Positions 34,152 through 44,918 of a stretch of 63,393 nt of DNA are shown here, piece by piece (position 1 is the first letter of the stretch; every line of letters starts with the position of its first letter). Source of the DNA: Aeromicrobium terrae (lineage in GTDB: Bacteria; Actinomycetota; Actinomycetes; Propionibacteriales; Nocardioidaceae); contig NZ_VDUX01000009.1 of assembly GCF_008039565.1 (NCBI RefSeq), positions 1 through 63,393 of the forward strand. The letters run 5' to 3'. The position numbers and the translations under genes were made by a program. The notes beneath the pieces were generated by a model. The model searched no databases. It was not told where the DNA came from and saw only the letters and a list, made by a program, of their open reading frames with translations.

Positions 34152-34622
34152 ATGAACGAGACCACCACGATCGAGCGCACCGTCGCCGCCACCCCGCAGC
34201 AGGTCTGGAACCTGTGGACCACCGCCGACGGCATCAGCAGCTGGTGGGCGCCGGAGGGCTTCCGCACCGACGTGCAGGAGATCGACCTCACCGAGGGCGG
34301 CGCCCTCGTCTACACGATGACCGCCACGGCTCCCGAGCAGGTCGCCTTCATGGAGCAGCACGGGATGCCTCTCGCCACCGAGTCCCGGAAGACGTTCACC
34401 ACGATCGACGAGCCCCGGCGCATCGCCTACCGCTCCCTCATCGACTTCGTGCCCGACCACTCGCCGTACGAGCACCTGACCACGGTCGATCTCGAGGAGG
34501 TGGACGGCGGGACGCTCGTCCGGATGGAGATGGAGCCGCTCCACGACGAGGTCTGGACGGAGCGCCTCGTCGGAGGCCGGACCATGGAGCTGGAGAACCT
34601 CGCGGCTCTCGTCAGCACCTGA
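34152..34622 (+). CDS. AHSA1/SRPBCC family protein
   Basis: 156-residue hydrophobic-pocket protein. It has RTVAATPQQVWNLWTTADGISSWWAPEGF at the start and a C-terminal helix after VEP-type strands, as in AHSA1-like proteins. It likely binds a small hydrophobic molecule; no enzymatic role is evident. A GAGGAG-type SD precedes the ATG. It is driven by a near-consensus promoter that the divergent ArsR-AHSA1 fusion can repress, so the two form a self-contained regulated pair. Its stop is 3 bases from that of the convergent AMP ligase. Confidence 0.88.
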   Translation: MNETTTIERTVAATPQQVWNLWTTADGISSWWAPEGFRTDVQEIDLTEGGALVYTMTATAPEQVAFMEQHGMPLATESRKTFTTIDEPRRIAYRSLIDFVPDHSPYEHLTTVDLEEVDGGTLVRMEMEPLHDEVWTERLVGGRTMELENLAALVST

Positions 34623-34625
34623 GGT

Positions 34626-36182
34626 TCAGCTGAGCTCGCGCTTGAGGATCTTCCCGGTCGAGGTCATCGGCAGCTCGTCGCGGAACTCCACGACGCGCGG
34701 GTACTTGTACGACGCGAACTGCTCCTTGCCCCAGGCGACCAGGTCGTCCTCGGAGACGTCGTCGTGGTCCTTGTTCTTCACCACGACGGCCTTGATCTCC
34801 TCGCCGTGCGACTCGTGCGGGACGCCGATGACGGCCACCAGCGAGACCGCGGGGTGCTCCATCAGCACCTCCTCGAGCTCGCGCGGGTACACGTTGTAGC
34901 CGCCGCGGATGATCATGTCCTTCGAGCGGTCGACGATGTAGTAGTAGCCGTCCTCGTCCTTGCGCCCGAGGTCGCCGGAGCGGAACCAGCCGTCGCGGAT
35001 CGCCTCGTCCGTGGCCTCCGGGCGGTCGTGGTAGCCCTTCATGATGTTGTGGCCCTTGATCGCGATCTCGCCGATCGCGTCCGGGTCGTCGGGCACGTCG
35101 GACCAGTCGTCGTTGATCAGCTTCATCTCCACGCCCGGGATCGGGACGCCGATGGAGCCGACGCGCGGCTCCTGCCCGTACGGCGAGAAGCTCGCGACCG
35201 GCGACGTCTCCGACAGGCCGTACCCCTCGAGGATCGTGACGCCGAACCGCTCCTTGAACTGGCGGTGGATGTCGACCGGGAGCGCCGAGCCACCGGCTGC
35301 GGCGACGCGCAGGTTCTTCGCCAGCGTCGCGACGTCGAAGCTCTCGTCGAGCGCGCCGAGCAGGCCCCAGTACATGGTGGGGACGCCGGCGAAGAACGTG
35401 ACGCTCTCGCGCAGCATGAGGTTCAGCGCCGGCTCGGCCTCGAACCGCGGCAGCATGACGACGGTGCCACCGAACGCGAACGCGCCGTTCTGGATGACCG
35501 TCTGGCCGAACGAGTGGAACAGCGGCAGCACGCACAGGTAGGTGTCCGGCCGGTCCTCGTCGGCGCCGAACAGGTCCTTCCCAGCGAGCGCGTTGTCGCG
35601 CATGTTGCGGTGCCGCAGCTCGGCACCCTTGGGCTGGCCCGTGGTGCCGGACGTGTAGAGGATGACGGCGACGTCGTCGTCATCGGTGTCGACCGTGTCG
35701 AACGTCGGCGGCTGCTCGGCGACCAGCGGCGCGTAGTACTCCGGGGGCTCCAGCGGGGCGGGCGCCTCGGAGTCGAGCTTGATCAGGAAGAACTCCTGAC
35801 AGGAGTCGGTGGCCTGGAAGCCCTCCCAGGCGGCGTCGCCGATCGGCAGCTCCGCCGAGCCCTCGAACGCGAAGTAGGCCTTCGCGCCGGAGTCGGCCAG
35901 GTGGTACGCCACCTCCCGCGGCTTGAGCAGCACGTTCAGCGGCACGACCGTGGCGCCGGCCTTGAGGATGCCGTAGTAGATGATCGTGAAGTAGGGCAGG
36001 TTCGGGCAGGAGAGCGCCACCGTGTCGCCCGGCTGCACGCCACGCGACGCCAGCAGGTTGGCCACCTGGTTCGCCGCGCCGTTCACCTGGGCGTACGTGA
36101 ACCGGCTGTCGCCGAACACGATCGCGGTGCGGTCCGGGTACTTCTCGGCGGAGGTCTCCAGCAGCGAGGCAAGGTTGCCCAT
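34626..36182 (-). CDS. Long-chain fatty-acid-CoA ligase (AMP-binding)
   Basis: 518-residue ANL ligase. It has the P-loop YTSGTTGQPKGAEL, GYGLSETSP, the RSGDLGRKDEDGYYYIVDR hinge region and the closing TSTGKILKREL with the catalytic Lys. It differs clearly from the other ligase at 1.7-3.3 kb, so the window encodes two paralogues. The ATG at 36182 has an AGGAG SD. Probable substrate is a fatty acid. It stands alone between the AHSA1 gene and purC. Confidence 0.93.
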   Translation of the reverse strand: MGNLASLLETSAEKYPDRTAIVFGDSRFTYAQVNGAANQVANLLASRGVQPGDTVALSCPNLPYFTIIYYGILKAGATVVPLNVLLKPREVAYHLADSGAKAYFAFEGSAELPIGDAAWEGFQATDSCQEFFLIKLDSEAPAPLEPPEYYAPLVAEQPPTFDTVDTDDDDVAVILYTSGTTGQPKGAELRHRNMRDNALAGKDLFGADEDRPDTYLCVLPLFHSFGQTVIQNGAFAFGGTVVMLPRFEAEPALNLMLRESVTFFAGVPTMYWGLLGALDESFDVATLAKNLRVAAAGGSALPVDIHRQFKERFGVTILEGYGLSETSPVASFSPYGQEPRVGSIGVPIPGVEMKLINDDWSDVPDDPDAIGEIAIKGHNIMKGYHDRPEATDEAIRDGWFRSGDLGRKDEDGYYYIVDRSKDMIIRGGYNVYPRELEEVLMEHPAVSLVAVIGVPHESHGEEIKAVVVKNKDHDDVSEDDLVAWGKEQFASYKYPRVVEFRDELPMTSTGKILKRELS

Positions 36183-36216
36183 GACGTCTCCTCGGGGATG
36201 CGACGGGGATCTCACA

Positions 36217-37080
36217 CTAGAACAGCTCGCCGGTGAGCCGCTCGTACGCCTGCACGTAGCGCTCCCGGGTCTTCTCGACGATCTCGGCCGGCAGCTGCGG
36301 CGGCTGCTGGTTGGAGGCACGGTCCCAGCCGCTCTCCGGCGAGACCAGCCAGTCGCGGACGAACTGCTTGTCGTACGAGGGCTGCGCGCGGCCGGGCTGC
36401 CACGAGTCGGCCGGCCAGAAGCGCGACGAGTCCGGCGTCAGGACCTCGTCGGCGAGGACGATCGTGCCGTCCGGCCGCACGCCGAACTCGAGCTTCGTGT
36501 CGGCCAGGATGATGCCGCGCTCCCGGGCGATGCCCTCGGCCCGCTCGTAGACCGCGAGGGTGAGGTCGCGGAGGCGCTCGGCGACGTCGGCGCCGACGGT
36601 CTCGACCACCGCCTCGAAGCTGACGTTTTCGTCGTGCTCGCCGATGGCCGCCTTCGTCGCCGGGGTGAAGATCGCCTCGGGCAGGCGCGACCCGTCGACC
36701 AGGCCGGGCGGCAGCGGCACGCCGCACACCTCGCCGGTGGCCTCGTAGTCGATGAGTCCGGAGCCGGTGAGGTAGCCACGCGCCACGCACTCGACGGGGT
36801 ACATCTCCAGCCGTTCGCAGACGAGGGCCCGGCCGCGCACGCGCTCCGGCACCTGGGTGGAGATCACGTGATTGGGCACCAGGTCGGCGAGCCGGTCGAA
36901 CCACCACAGCGACATCCGGGTGAGGATCTCCCCCTTGTCCGGGATGCCGGGCGTCAGGACGAAGTCGTAGGCCGAGATCCGGTCCGACGCCACCATGAGG
37001 AGATCTCCTGACGGCAGCGAGTACAGGTCACGCACCTTGCCCGAGTGGAGGTGCTCGGCGCCGGGGATGTCGAGGGGCAC
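36217..37080 (-). CDS. purC: Phosphoribosylaminoimidazole-succinocarboxamide synthase PurC
   Basis: 287-residue SAICAR synthetase, joining CAIR and aspartate with ATP. Visible landmarks are [46 protein letters not shown] and [11 protein letters not shown]. The GTG start follows TACGCT by 6 nt (leaderless). It is adjacent to purB and the 38-residue gene, but each has its own promoter. Complete. Confidence 0.97.
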   Translation of the reverse strand: MPLDIPGAEHLHSGKVRDLYSLPSGDLLMVASDRISAYDFVLTPGIPDKGEILTRMSLWWFDRLADLVPNHVISTQVPERVRGRALVCERLEMYPVECVARGYLTGSGLIDYEATGEVCGVPLPPGLVDGSRLPEAIFTPATKAAIGEHDENVSFEAVVETVGADVAERLRDLTLAVYERAEGIARERGIILADTKLEFGVRPDGTIVLADEVLTPDSSRFWPADSWQPGRAQPSYDKQFVRDWLVSPESGWDRASNQQPPQLPAEIVEKTRERYVQAYERLTGELF

Positions 37081-37102
37081 GCGGTCAGCGTAGTGGGCGG
37101 TC

Positions 37103-37219
37103 TCAGCGGGCGAAGTCCGTCCACCACTCGACGTGGTAGAGGTACGTCCCGATGATGACCGCGAGCGCGACGACGAGCCCGATCCACCGGTACGGCGGAT
37201 CCGGCCGCTTCCCTCGCAT
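37103..37219 (-). CDS. 38-residue single-span membrane protein between purC and purB
   Basis: A 38-codon frame: a basic N-terminus ([12 protein letters not shown]), one hydrophobic helix ([16 protein letters not shown]) and a short acidic/aromatic end ([10 protein letters not shown]). The ATG is preceded by TAGGAT ending exactly 6 nt upstream, the same leaderless signal used by its neighbours, which strongly supports a real gene. The purC promoter starts 11 bases beyond its stop. Unknown function; membrane insertion with N-inside is predicted from charge. Confidence 0.65.
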   Translation of the reverse strand: MRGKRPDPPYRWIGLVVALAVIIGTYLYHVEWWTDFAR

Positions 37220-37251
37220 GCGCCGATCCTACCCAGGGGTAGGAACGGGAC

Positions 37252-38670
37252 TCAGAGGATCGCGCCCGGCGTATAGGCGGCGGCCCGGGGCTCCGCGGCG
37301 ACGAGGGCGTCGATGCGCGCCACGACGTCGCGGACCTGCGCGGTGGCGGCACCGGTGAACTCGAGCGGGGCGGCGACCAGCGACTGCAGGTCGGCCTCGG
37401 TGAGCCCGAGACGCTCGTCGGCGGCGAGGCGGGCGAACAGGTCGTTCTCGGTGACGCCCTTCTCCCGCATCTCCAGGGCGACGGCCACGGCGTGCTGCTT
37501 GATGACCTCGTGCGCGGTCTCGCGCCCCACGCCGGCACGCACGGCGCCCATGAGCACCTTGGTGGTGGCGAGGAACGGCAGGTAGCGGTCGAGCTCGCGC
37601 TGGACGACGGCCGGGAAGACCCCGAACTCGTCGAGCACGGTCAGGAAGGTCTCGAAGAGTCCGTCGGCGGCGTAGAACGCGTCGGGCAGCGCGACGCGTC
37701 GAACGACGGAGCAGGAGACGTCGCCCTCGTTCCACTGGTCGCCGGCCAGCTCGCCGACCATCGACGCGTAGCCGCGCAGCACCACCGCGAGCCCGTTGAC
37801 CCGCTCGCACGACCGCGTGTTCATCTTGTGCGGCATCGCCGACGAGCCCACCTGGCCGGGCCGGAAGCCCTCGGTGACCAGCTCGTTGCCGGCCATCAGG
37901 CGGATGGTGGTGGCGAGGTTCGAGGGGGCGGCGACGAGCTGGACCAGCGCGGTGACCACGTCGTAGTCGAGCGAGCGGGGGTACACCTGGCCGACGCTCG
38001 TCATGGTGGTGGAGAAGCCGAGGTGCGACGCCACGCGGCGCTCGAGCTCGGCGAGACGGTCGGGGTCTCCGCCCAGCAGGTCGAGCTGGTCCTGGGCCGT
38101 GCCCACCGGGCCCTTGATGCCGCGCAGCGGGTAGCGGTCGGTGAGGTCGTCGAGCCGGGCGACGGCGACGAACAGCTCGTCGGCGATGGTGGCGAAGCGC
38201 TTGCCGAGCGTGGTGGCCTGGGCGGCGACGTTGTGGCTGCGGCCGGCCATCACGAGCTCGGCGTGCTCGGTGGCGAGCCGGCCGAGGCGGGCGAGCGTGG
38301 CGACGGCCCGCTCGCGCAGGACCTCCAGCGACGCCCGCACCTGGAGCTGCTCGACGTTCTCGGTGAGGTCGCGCGACGTCATGCCCTTGTGGATGTGCTC
38401 GGTGCCCGCGAGCGCGCAGAACTCCTCGATGCGCGCCTTCACGTCGTGGCGGGTGACCGCCTCGCGCGCGGCGATGGACTCGAGGTCGACCTGGTCGACG
38501 ACGGCCTCGTACGCCTCGATGACGCCGTCGGGGGTCTCGACGCCGAGGTCGCGCTGCGCCTTGAGCACGGCGATCCAGAGATGCCGCTCGAGCACGATCT
38601 TGTGCTCGGGCGACCAGACGCGGGCGATCTCCGGCGACGCGTACCGCGAGGCCAGGACGTTGGGAGTCAC
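37252..38670 (-). CDS. purB: Adenylosuccinate lyase PurB
   Basis: 472-residue lyase that releases fumarate from SAICAR and from adenylosuccinate. The signature loop SSAMPHKMN with the catalytic Ser is present, as are HKGMTSRDLTENVEQLQ and the AGRSHNVAAQATTLGKR segment. The GTG start follows GACACT by 6 nt. Complete and on the same strand as purC and purD. Confidence 0.96.
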   Translation of the reverse strand: MTPNVLASRYASPEIARVWSPEHKIVLERHLWIAVLKAQRDLGVETPDGVIEAYEAVVDQVDLESIAAREAVTRHDVKARIEEFCALAGTEHIHKGMTSRDLTENVEQLQVRASLEVLRERAVATLARLGRLATEHAELVMAGRSHNVAAQATTLGKRFATIADELFVAVARLDDLTDRYPLRGIKGPVGTAQDQLDLLGGDPDRLAELERRVASHLGFSTTMTSVGQVYPRSLDYDVVTALVQLVAAPSNLATTIRLMAGNELVTEGFRPGQVGSSAMPHKMNTRSCERVNGLAVVLRGYASMVGELAGDQWNEGDVSCSVVRRVALPDAFYAADGLFETFLTVLDEFGVFPAVVQRELDRYLPFLATTKVLMGAVRAGVGRETAHEVIKQHAVAVALEMREKGVTENDLFARLAADERLGLTEADLQSLVAAPLEFTGAATAQVRDVVARIDALVAAEPRAAAYTPGAIL

Positions 38671-38710
38671 GGCACCAGTGTCCCACTCCCCTGGGCACTA
38701 CCGTTCGGGC

Positions 38711-39538
38711 ATGGAGGACTACCGCGACATCAACCGGGTGCACTGGGACGAGCGCGCGCCCGCACACGCCGGGTCGCCCGACTACGCGATCGAGCGGCTG
38801 GTGGCCGAGCCGGACCGGATCAGCGACGTCGTCGCGTTCGACCGGCCTGCTCTCGGCGACGTCGGCGGGCTCCGCGCCGTGCACCTGCAGTGCCACATCG
38901 GCACGGACACCGTGTCGCTCGCCCGGCTCGGCGCACAGGTCTCGGGCCTGGACTTCTCCCCCGCCTCGCTCGCCGAGGCTCGCGCGCTCGCCGGGCGGCT
39001 CGGCCTGGACGTCGACTTCCACGAGGCCGACGTCTACGACGCCGTGGAGATCCTCGGCGCCCACGCGTTCGACCTCGTCTACACCGGCATCGGCGCGATC
39101 GGGTGGCTGCCGAGCATCGACCGCTGGGCACAGACCGTCGCGGGCCTGCTGCGGCTCGGTGGCCGGCTGTTCATGCGCGAAGGTCATCCGTCGCTGTTCA
39201 CCATCGACGACGTCCGCGACGACGGCCTGCTCGTGGTCCGCCACCCGTACTTCGAGTCCGAGGAGCCGCAGGTCTGGGACGAGCCCGGCACCTACGTCCA
39301 GACGGACGTCGAGCTGCGCCACACCCTCACCCACGAGTGGAACCACGGTATCGGCGAGATCCTGACGGCCCTGCTCGACCACGGCCTGCGGATCACGTCG
39401 TTCGTCGAGCACGACAGCGTGCCGTGGGAGGCGCTGCCCGGCGCCATGACGGTCGACGACCGCGGCGAGTGGTCGCTCACCGAGGGCCGCGACCGCCTGC
39501 CGCTCAGCTACACCGTGCAGGCGGTGCGGACCGGCTAG
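38711..39538 (+). CDS. Class I SAM-dependent methyltransferase
   Basis: 275-residue cytosolic methyltransferase. It has [18 protein letters not shown] (motif I, with the 'LQCH.G.DT' variant common in one bacterial subgroup), [29 protein letters not shown] and [15 protein letters not shown]. The ATG follows TACCGT by 6 nt. It lies alone on the plus strand between two minus-strand purine genes. Substrate unknown. Confidence 0.88.
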   Translation: MEDYRDINRVHWDERAPAHAGSPDYAIERLVAEPDRISDVVAFDRPALGDVGGLRAVHLQCHIGTDTVSLARLGAQVSGLDFSPASLAEARALAGRLGLDVDFHEADVYDAVEILGAHAFDLVYTGIGAIGWLPSIDRWAQTVAGLLRLGGRLFMREGHPSLFTIDDVRDDGLLVVRHPYFESEEPQVWDEPGTYVQTDVELRHTLTHEWNHGIGEILTALLDHGLRITSFVEHDSVPWEALPGAMTVDDRGEWSLTEGRDRLPLSYTVQAVRTG

Positions 39539-40788
39539 ACCTCGCCCCGCGAGGCCGCCAGCGCGATGTCGGTGCGGTGGTGCGCCCCGTCGATGTGGAT
39601 GTAGTCGAGCGCCGCGTACGCGCGCTCGCGGGCCTCGGCCAGGTCGTCGCCCACCGCGGTGACGGACAGGACGCGGCCACCGGCGGTGACCAGACGACCC
39701 TCGGCGTCGAAGGCCGTCCCGGCGTGGATGACGTCGACGCCGTCGACCGCGTCGGCCACCTCGGTGCCGTCGATGACGTCGCCGGTCCGAGGCGGGCCGG
39801 GGTAGTTCTCGGCGGCCACGACGACGGTGACGGCGGAGCCGGACTTCCACGCCGGCAGGCCGACCTCCGCGAGGGTCCCGGTGGAGGCCGCGTGCAGCAG
39901 CGTCGACAGCGGGGTGTCGAGGAGCGCGAGCAGGGCCTGCGTCTCGGGGTCGCCGAACCGCGCGTTGAACTCGACCACCCGCACGCCGCGGGAGGTCAGG
40001 GCCAACCCGGCGTAGAGGAGGCCGCGGAAGGGCGTGCCGCGGCGGGTCATCTCGTCGACCGTCGGCACGAGGACGCGCCGGGTGACGTCGGTGACCAGGT
40101 CCTTCGGCGCCCAGGGCAGCGGCGTGTACGCGCCCATGCCGCCGGTGTTCGGTCCCTCGTCGCCGTCGCGCGCCCGCTTGAAGTCCTGCGCGGGCTGCAG
40201 CGGGAGCACGGTGACGCCGTCGGTGATGGCGAACAGCGACACCTCCGGACCGTCGAGGTACTCCTCGATCACGACGCGGCCGCAGCTCGCCGCGTGATCG
40301 ACGGCCTCCTGGCGGTCGTCGGTCACCACGACGCCCTTGCCGGCCGCGAGCGCGTCGTCCTTCACGACGTACGGCGGGCCGAACGCGTCGAGGGCGTCGG
40401 CCACCTCCTCGGGCGTCTCGCACACGCGAGCCAGGGCGGTGGGCACCTCCGCGGAGGCCATGACCTCCTTCGCGAACGCCTTGGACCCCTCCAGCCGCGC
40501 GGCCTCGCGGCTCGGCCCGAAGCAGGCGATGCCGACCGCGCGCACGGCGTCGGCGACTCCCTCGACGAGGGGCGCCTCCGGCCCGACGACCACGAGGTCG
40601 ACGCCCAGCGAGTCGGCCAGCGCGGCGACGGCGTGACCGTCGAGCGGGTCGACGTCGTGGCGGGTGGCGATCGCTGCCATCCCCGGGTTTCCGGGCGCGA
40701 CGTGCACCTCGGTGACGTGCGGGTCGCGGGACAGCGAGAGGGCCAGCGCGTGCTCTCGGCCGCCGGTGCCGATGACGAGGGTCTTCAC
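39535..40788 (-). CDS. purD: Phosphoribosylamine-glycine ligase PurD
   Basis: 417-residue ATP-grasp ligase that makes GAR. It has [12 protein letters not shown] at the N-terminus, [10 protein letters not shown], the ATP-grasp lysines in [43 protein letters not shown] and [11 protein letters not shown]. The GTG at 40788 follows TAGGCT by 7 nt (leaderless). Its stop overlaps the end of the methyltransferase gene by 4 bases. Confidence 0.97.
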   Translation of the reverse strand: MKTLVIGTGGREHALALSLSRDPHVTEVHVAPGNPGMAAIATRHDVDPLDGHAVAALADSLGVDLVVVGPEAPLVEGVADAVRAVGIACFGPSREAARLEGSKAFAKEVMASAEVPTALARVCETPEEVADALDAFGPPYVVKDDALAAGKGVVVTDDRQEAVDHAASCGRVVIEEYLDGPEVSLFAITDGVTVLPLQPAQDFKRARDGDEGPNTGGMGAYTPLPWAPKDLVTDVTRRVLVPTVDEMTRRGTPFRGLLYAGLALTSRGVRVVEFNARFGDPETQALLALLDTPLSTLLHAASTGTLAEVGLPAWKSGSAVTVVVAAENYPGPPRTGDVIDGTEVADAVDGVDVIHAGTAFDAEGRLVTAGGRVLSVTAVGDDLAEARERAYAALDYIHIDGAHHRTDIALAASRGEV

Positions 40789-40808
40789 GGCCGCGAGCCT
40801 ATCCAGGC

Positions 40809-41072
40809 TCAAGCCTCGAGGTCGCGCAGCACCGACTCGGGGAACTCGTACCGGCCGCGCGTCGTCTCCAGCGCGAGCATCGTGAAGAAGACCGCGCCGC
40901 ACGCGCCTAGGACGACGGCCAGCGCCAGGATCGAGGTCGTCACGAGCCAGCCCGGTGCGCCGAGCAGCAGGAGAAGCGGAACACCGACGATCAGCAGGGT
41001 CGGCGCCGCGAAGGACAGCCAGCCGTCGAGCCGCATCACGGCCGAGAGTCGTCGCTCACGCGTCGTCGCCAT
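40809..41072 (-). CDS. Small two-helix membrane protein
   Basis: 87-residue hypothetical membrane protein. A basic N-terminus ([15 protein letters not shown]) leads into two hydrophobic helices ([17 protein letters not shown] and [19 protein letters not shown]), then a charged tail. No family recognised. It lies just upstream of the purD promoter on the same strand. The start is the first Met of the folded-looking part; codons further upstream look non-coding. Confidence 0.55.
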   Translation of the reverse strand: MATTRERRLSAVMRLDGWLSFAAPTLLIVGVPLLLLLGAPGWLVTTSILALAVVLGACGAVFFTMLALETTRGRYEFPESVLRDLEA

Positions 41073-41169
41073 GCCCCAGCATGTCCGTTCCTGGGCGGCC
41101 GGCGCATCGTGCCACGGTCGGATCTTCGCGACTCTTCCTTCTGTCGGTGCGCTGCGGTGTGATCGGCTC

Positions 41170-41295
41170 ATGACCACACGACTCAACCCGTACCTCAGCT
41201 TCCGCGGCCAGGCGCCGTGGGGCGACAGCTTCGGGATGTGCGTCGACCGCTTCGGCGTGCCGTGGATGGTGAACATCGCCGGCAGCCCGGCCTAG
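41170..41295 (+). pseudogene. VOC/PhnB-like gene remnant with in-frame internal deletion
   Basis: A 41-codon open frame. Its first 15 residues (MTTRLNPYLSFRGQA) match the N-terminus, and its last 26 (PWGDSFGMCVDRFGVPWMVN and onward) the C-terminus, of PhnB-type VOC proteins of about 135-145 residues. The roughly 90-100 residues normally between them are missing without a frame change. It keeps an ATG and a stop and is followed by a strong terminator. It could not form the metal-binding VOC fold and is best read as a decayed gene. Confidence 0.7.
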
Positions 41296-41301
41296 GGCAT
41301 A

Positions 41302-41337
41302 GGTCGGCCCCGCGAGCCCGAGCTCACGGGGCCGACC
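41302..41337. terminator. Bidirectional hairpin terminator
   Basis: Perfect 11-bp inverted repeat GGTCGGCCCCG / CGGGGCCGACC at 41302-41312 and 41327-41337 with a 14-nt loop. It is followed on the plus strand by AGTCTTGATG. It separates the VOC remnant from the convergent secreted protein gene. Confidence 0.75.
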
Positions 41338-41350
41338 AGTCTTGATGCGA

Positions 41351-42538
41351 CTACCGGACGACGATGGTCGTCGACCCGGAGGCCGGGCCGGCCGTCGCCG
41401 AGCCGGCGAACGACACGTCGTACGTGTGGTCGCCGGCCGCGATGCCGCTGCCGATCCGGATGCGGAACGAGTGGCCGCGCAGCGTGTACGTCGCGACGGT
41501 CTCACCGCCCTCGCTGATGGTCAGCACGCCGCCGCGGGGGTTGCCCTTGGAGTCGACGCGACCGGACACGTAGGCCACACCACGGGCGTAGGTGTTGCGC
41601 CCGCTCAGCGTCATGCTCGAGGCCGCCTTCTCCACCGTCACCGTCACGGTGCTGGTGGTCGACTCGCCCTGGTCGTCCCTCGCCGTGTAGGTGAAGGTGG
41701 CATCACCGGCGAAGCCGTAGCTCGGCCGGAACGAGACGACGTTGGAGCCGCGAGCGAGTCGTGCGTACCCGTGGTCGGCCCGGGTGATCGAGTACGTCAC
41801 CGCGCCGCCGTCAGGGTCGATGGCGTCGAGGTTGATCAGCACCGGGGTGCGGTACGCCGTGCTCACCGAGATCGGCGGGGCGATCGGCGCGCCGGTGCCC
41901 ACGAAGGTGTAGGTGTCGGCGCCGAGCGTCATCGACGTGATCGTCGTGTCGGCGAGCACGCCCGAGCCGACGGACCAGCCGTAGGCCATGACGTGGGCGT
42001 TCGGGAACGCGTCGCGCCACTGGTCGAGGGTGCCGTTGTTGTCCGAGCCGAAGCCGCCGCCGTGCGACGGTGCCCCGTCCTTCACGAACTGCTTCGAGCC
42101 GTTGGACAGCCACCAGTTGTCGCCGTAGAGGATCGCGCCGCTGGCGTACGTGGGCTCGCCGACGAGTATGCCGTCGGCCGTGCCGTTGCCGTCGAAGTCG
42201 GTGACGAGCTGCTTGCCGGGCAGCAGCGTGGTGCCGGGACCGTTGCGTACCGACGTCATGCCGGGCTCGCCGACGTCGGCGAGGTCCTGGTCGACGGCGA
42301 AGTAGCCGGCCGCCTTGTCGGTGGTCGTGGCGCCCTCGGTCCAGACGTGGACGCCGTCGGGGACGAAGTCGTTGTGACCCGTGGCGCGGGTCTCGGACGT
42401 GTCGAGCTGGCCGGGGGTGATGACGTGGTCAGCCGCGCTCGCCGGCGTGGCGGCGAGGACGGCACCGGCGAACGCGATCGCGCCGGCGGTGCCGATGGAG
42501 AGGAGCCGGCGGCTCCTCAGGGGGGAGGGATGGGACAT
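41351..42538 (-). CDS. Secreted protein with cadherin/Ig-like domains
   Basis: 395-residue exported protein. It has a basic start, a hydrophobic signal (LLSIGTAGAIAFAGAVLA) and a probable cleavage after ASA near residue 36. The first half is a beta-rich domain with NGTADGILVGE and YGDNWWLSNG, reminiscent of choice-of-anchor modules. A cadherin-like repeat follows (NLDAIDPDGGAVTYS, FTYTARDDQGESTTSTVTV), then a final Ig-like domain. No LPxTG or membrane anchor is visible, so it may be released. The upstream gap carries a CRP-like site. Confidence 0.72.
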   Translation of the reverse strand: MSHPSPLRSRRLLSIGTAGAIAFAGAVLAATPASAADHVITPGQLDTSETRATGHNDFVPDGVHVWTEGATTTDKAAGYFAVDQDLADVGEPGMTSVRNGPGTTLLPGKQLVTDFDGNGTADGILVGEPTYASGAILYGDNWWLSNGSKQFVKDGAPSHGGGFGSDNNGTLDQWRDAFPNAHVMAYGWSVGSGVLADTTITSMTLGADTYTFVGTGAPIAPPISVSTAYRTPVLINLDAIDPDGGAVTYSITRADHGYARLARGSNVVSFRPSYGFAGDATFTYTARDDQGESTTSTVTVTVEKAASSMTLSGRNTYARGVAYVSGRVDSKGNPRGGVLTISEGGETVATYTLRGHSFRIRIGSGIAAGDHTYDVSFAGSATAGPASGSTTIVVR

Positions 42539-42571
42539 GCGCTGAGACCTTTCGTTGACGCGCGGGACTAT

Positions 42572-42605
42572 TTCATACGACAACGAAGTTGTGACCTGTG
42601 TCACC
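42572..42605 (-). promoter_or_regulatory. CRP-like site and -10 box of the secreted protein gene
   Basis: TGTGA-CCTGTG-TCACC at 42590-42605 matches the CRP/GlxR pattern TGTGA-N6-TCACA with one end mismatch. TATGAA (42577-42572 on the minus strand) can be the -10. The dyad then covers the -35 region. A separate 13-bp palindrome, TAGGGATTCCCTA at 42643-42655, lies between this site and the purA stop and may end purA transcripts. Confidence 0.5.
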
Positions 42606-42661
42606 GAATGCGCGAATTGGTTGAGAAATGGTTCTTTCGGGCTAGGGATTCCCTACGGCGA

Positions 42662-43993
<1,332 letters not shown>

Positions 43994-44036
43994 TTACGAC
44001 AGCAGTCTAGTCGGGTTGCGCCTACGCTGGCCAACC

Positions 44037-44918
44037 ATGAGAGCCGCCCTCGCCATCGCCAACTCCGACGCGGGCAGCTCCACCGACGAGGCCCGGGACG
44101 CCGCGCTCGAGGTGCTGCGCACCCGGCTCGACGTCGAGCTCGCCACCACGTCGTCCCCCGACGAGCTGGAGAGCGTCCTCGCCGACCACCCGGACGTCGA
44201 TCTCGTCGTGGCGCTCGGCGGCGACGGCAGCTTGCACGCGGTGGTGGCCGCGCTCCACGACGCCGGCCGGCTCCCTGACGTGACGCTCGGGCTGGTCCCG
44301 CTCGGCACCGGCAACGACTTCGCGCGGAGCCTCGACCTGCCGCTCGAGCCGGAGGAGGCCGCACGGGTGATCCTCGACGGGCGCCTTGTCGAGATCGACC
44401 TGATGGTCGACGGCTCGGACTCCGTGGTCGTCAACGCCGCCCACGTCGGCATCGGCGCGGAGGCGGCCGCCAAGGCGGAGCCGTGGAAGAAGCGACTCGG
44501 GCCGGTCGGCTACGCCATCGGCGCGCTCATCACCGGGTTCACCAAGAAGGGTGCGGCCGTCGAGATCTTCCTCGACGGCGAGCCGATGCCGGCGAAGGAC
44601 CGCGTCCTCCAGGTCGCCGTGGGCAACGGACGCTTCGTCGGCGGCGGCGCCGAGCTGCTGCCGAAGGCCGACCCCACGGACGGCCTCATCGACGTGGCGG
44701 TGTCTTACGCCGTCGGCTTCTGGCGCCGCCTGACCTACGGCTGGTACCTGCGGCGGGGCAAGCACCCGGAGCACGATGACGTCATCTACCGCCGCGCCAA
44801 GACCGTCGAGGTGCACGGCGAGCGCATGCGCTGCACCAGCGACGGCGAGGTCACGCCGCCCGAGCGTGAGCACTCCTGGCGCATCGAGCCGGGTGCGCTC
44901 CGCTTCGTCGTTCCTTAG
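44037..44918 (+). CDS. Diacylglycerol kinase family lipid kinase (YegS/DgkB-like)
   Basis: 293-residue soluble lipid kinase. It has the nucleotide motif ALGGDGSLHAVVAAL, LVPLGTGNDFARSLDLP, and the C-terminal acidic/basic region ending HSWRIEPGALRFVV. It phosphorylates diacylglycerol or a related lipid. TACGCT ends 8 nt before the ATG (probably leaderless). Its stop overlaps the end of the convergent DrrB-type permease gene by 4 bases. Confidence 0.92.
   Translation: MRAALAIANSDAGSSTDEARDAALEVLRTRLDVELATTSSPDELESVLADHPDVDLVVALGGDGSLHAVVAALHDAGRLPDVTLGLVPLGTGNDFARSLDLPLEPEEAARVILDGRLVEIDLMVDGSDSVVVNAAHVGIGAEAAAKAEPWKKRLGPVGYAIGALITGFTKKGAAVEIFLDGEPMPAKDRVLQVAVGNGRFVGGGAELLPKADPTDGLIDVAVSYAVGFWRRLTYGWYLRRGKHPEHDDVIYRRAKTVEVHGERMRCTSDGEVTPPEREHSWRIEPGALRFVVP

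Noticed and set aside
37492..41169. Very long plus-strand frame spanning purB to purD
   Set aside because: It runs antisense through purB and purD and out of frame through the methyltransferase; only its last 41 codons match a real protein family (the VOC remnant).
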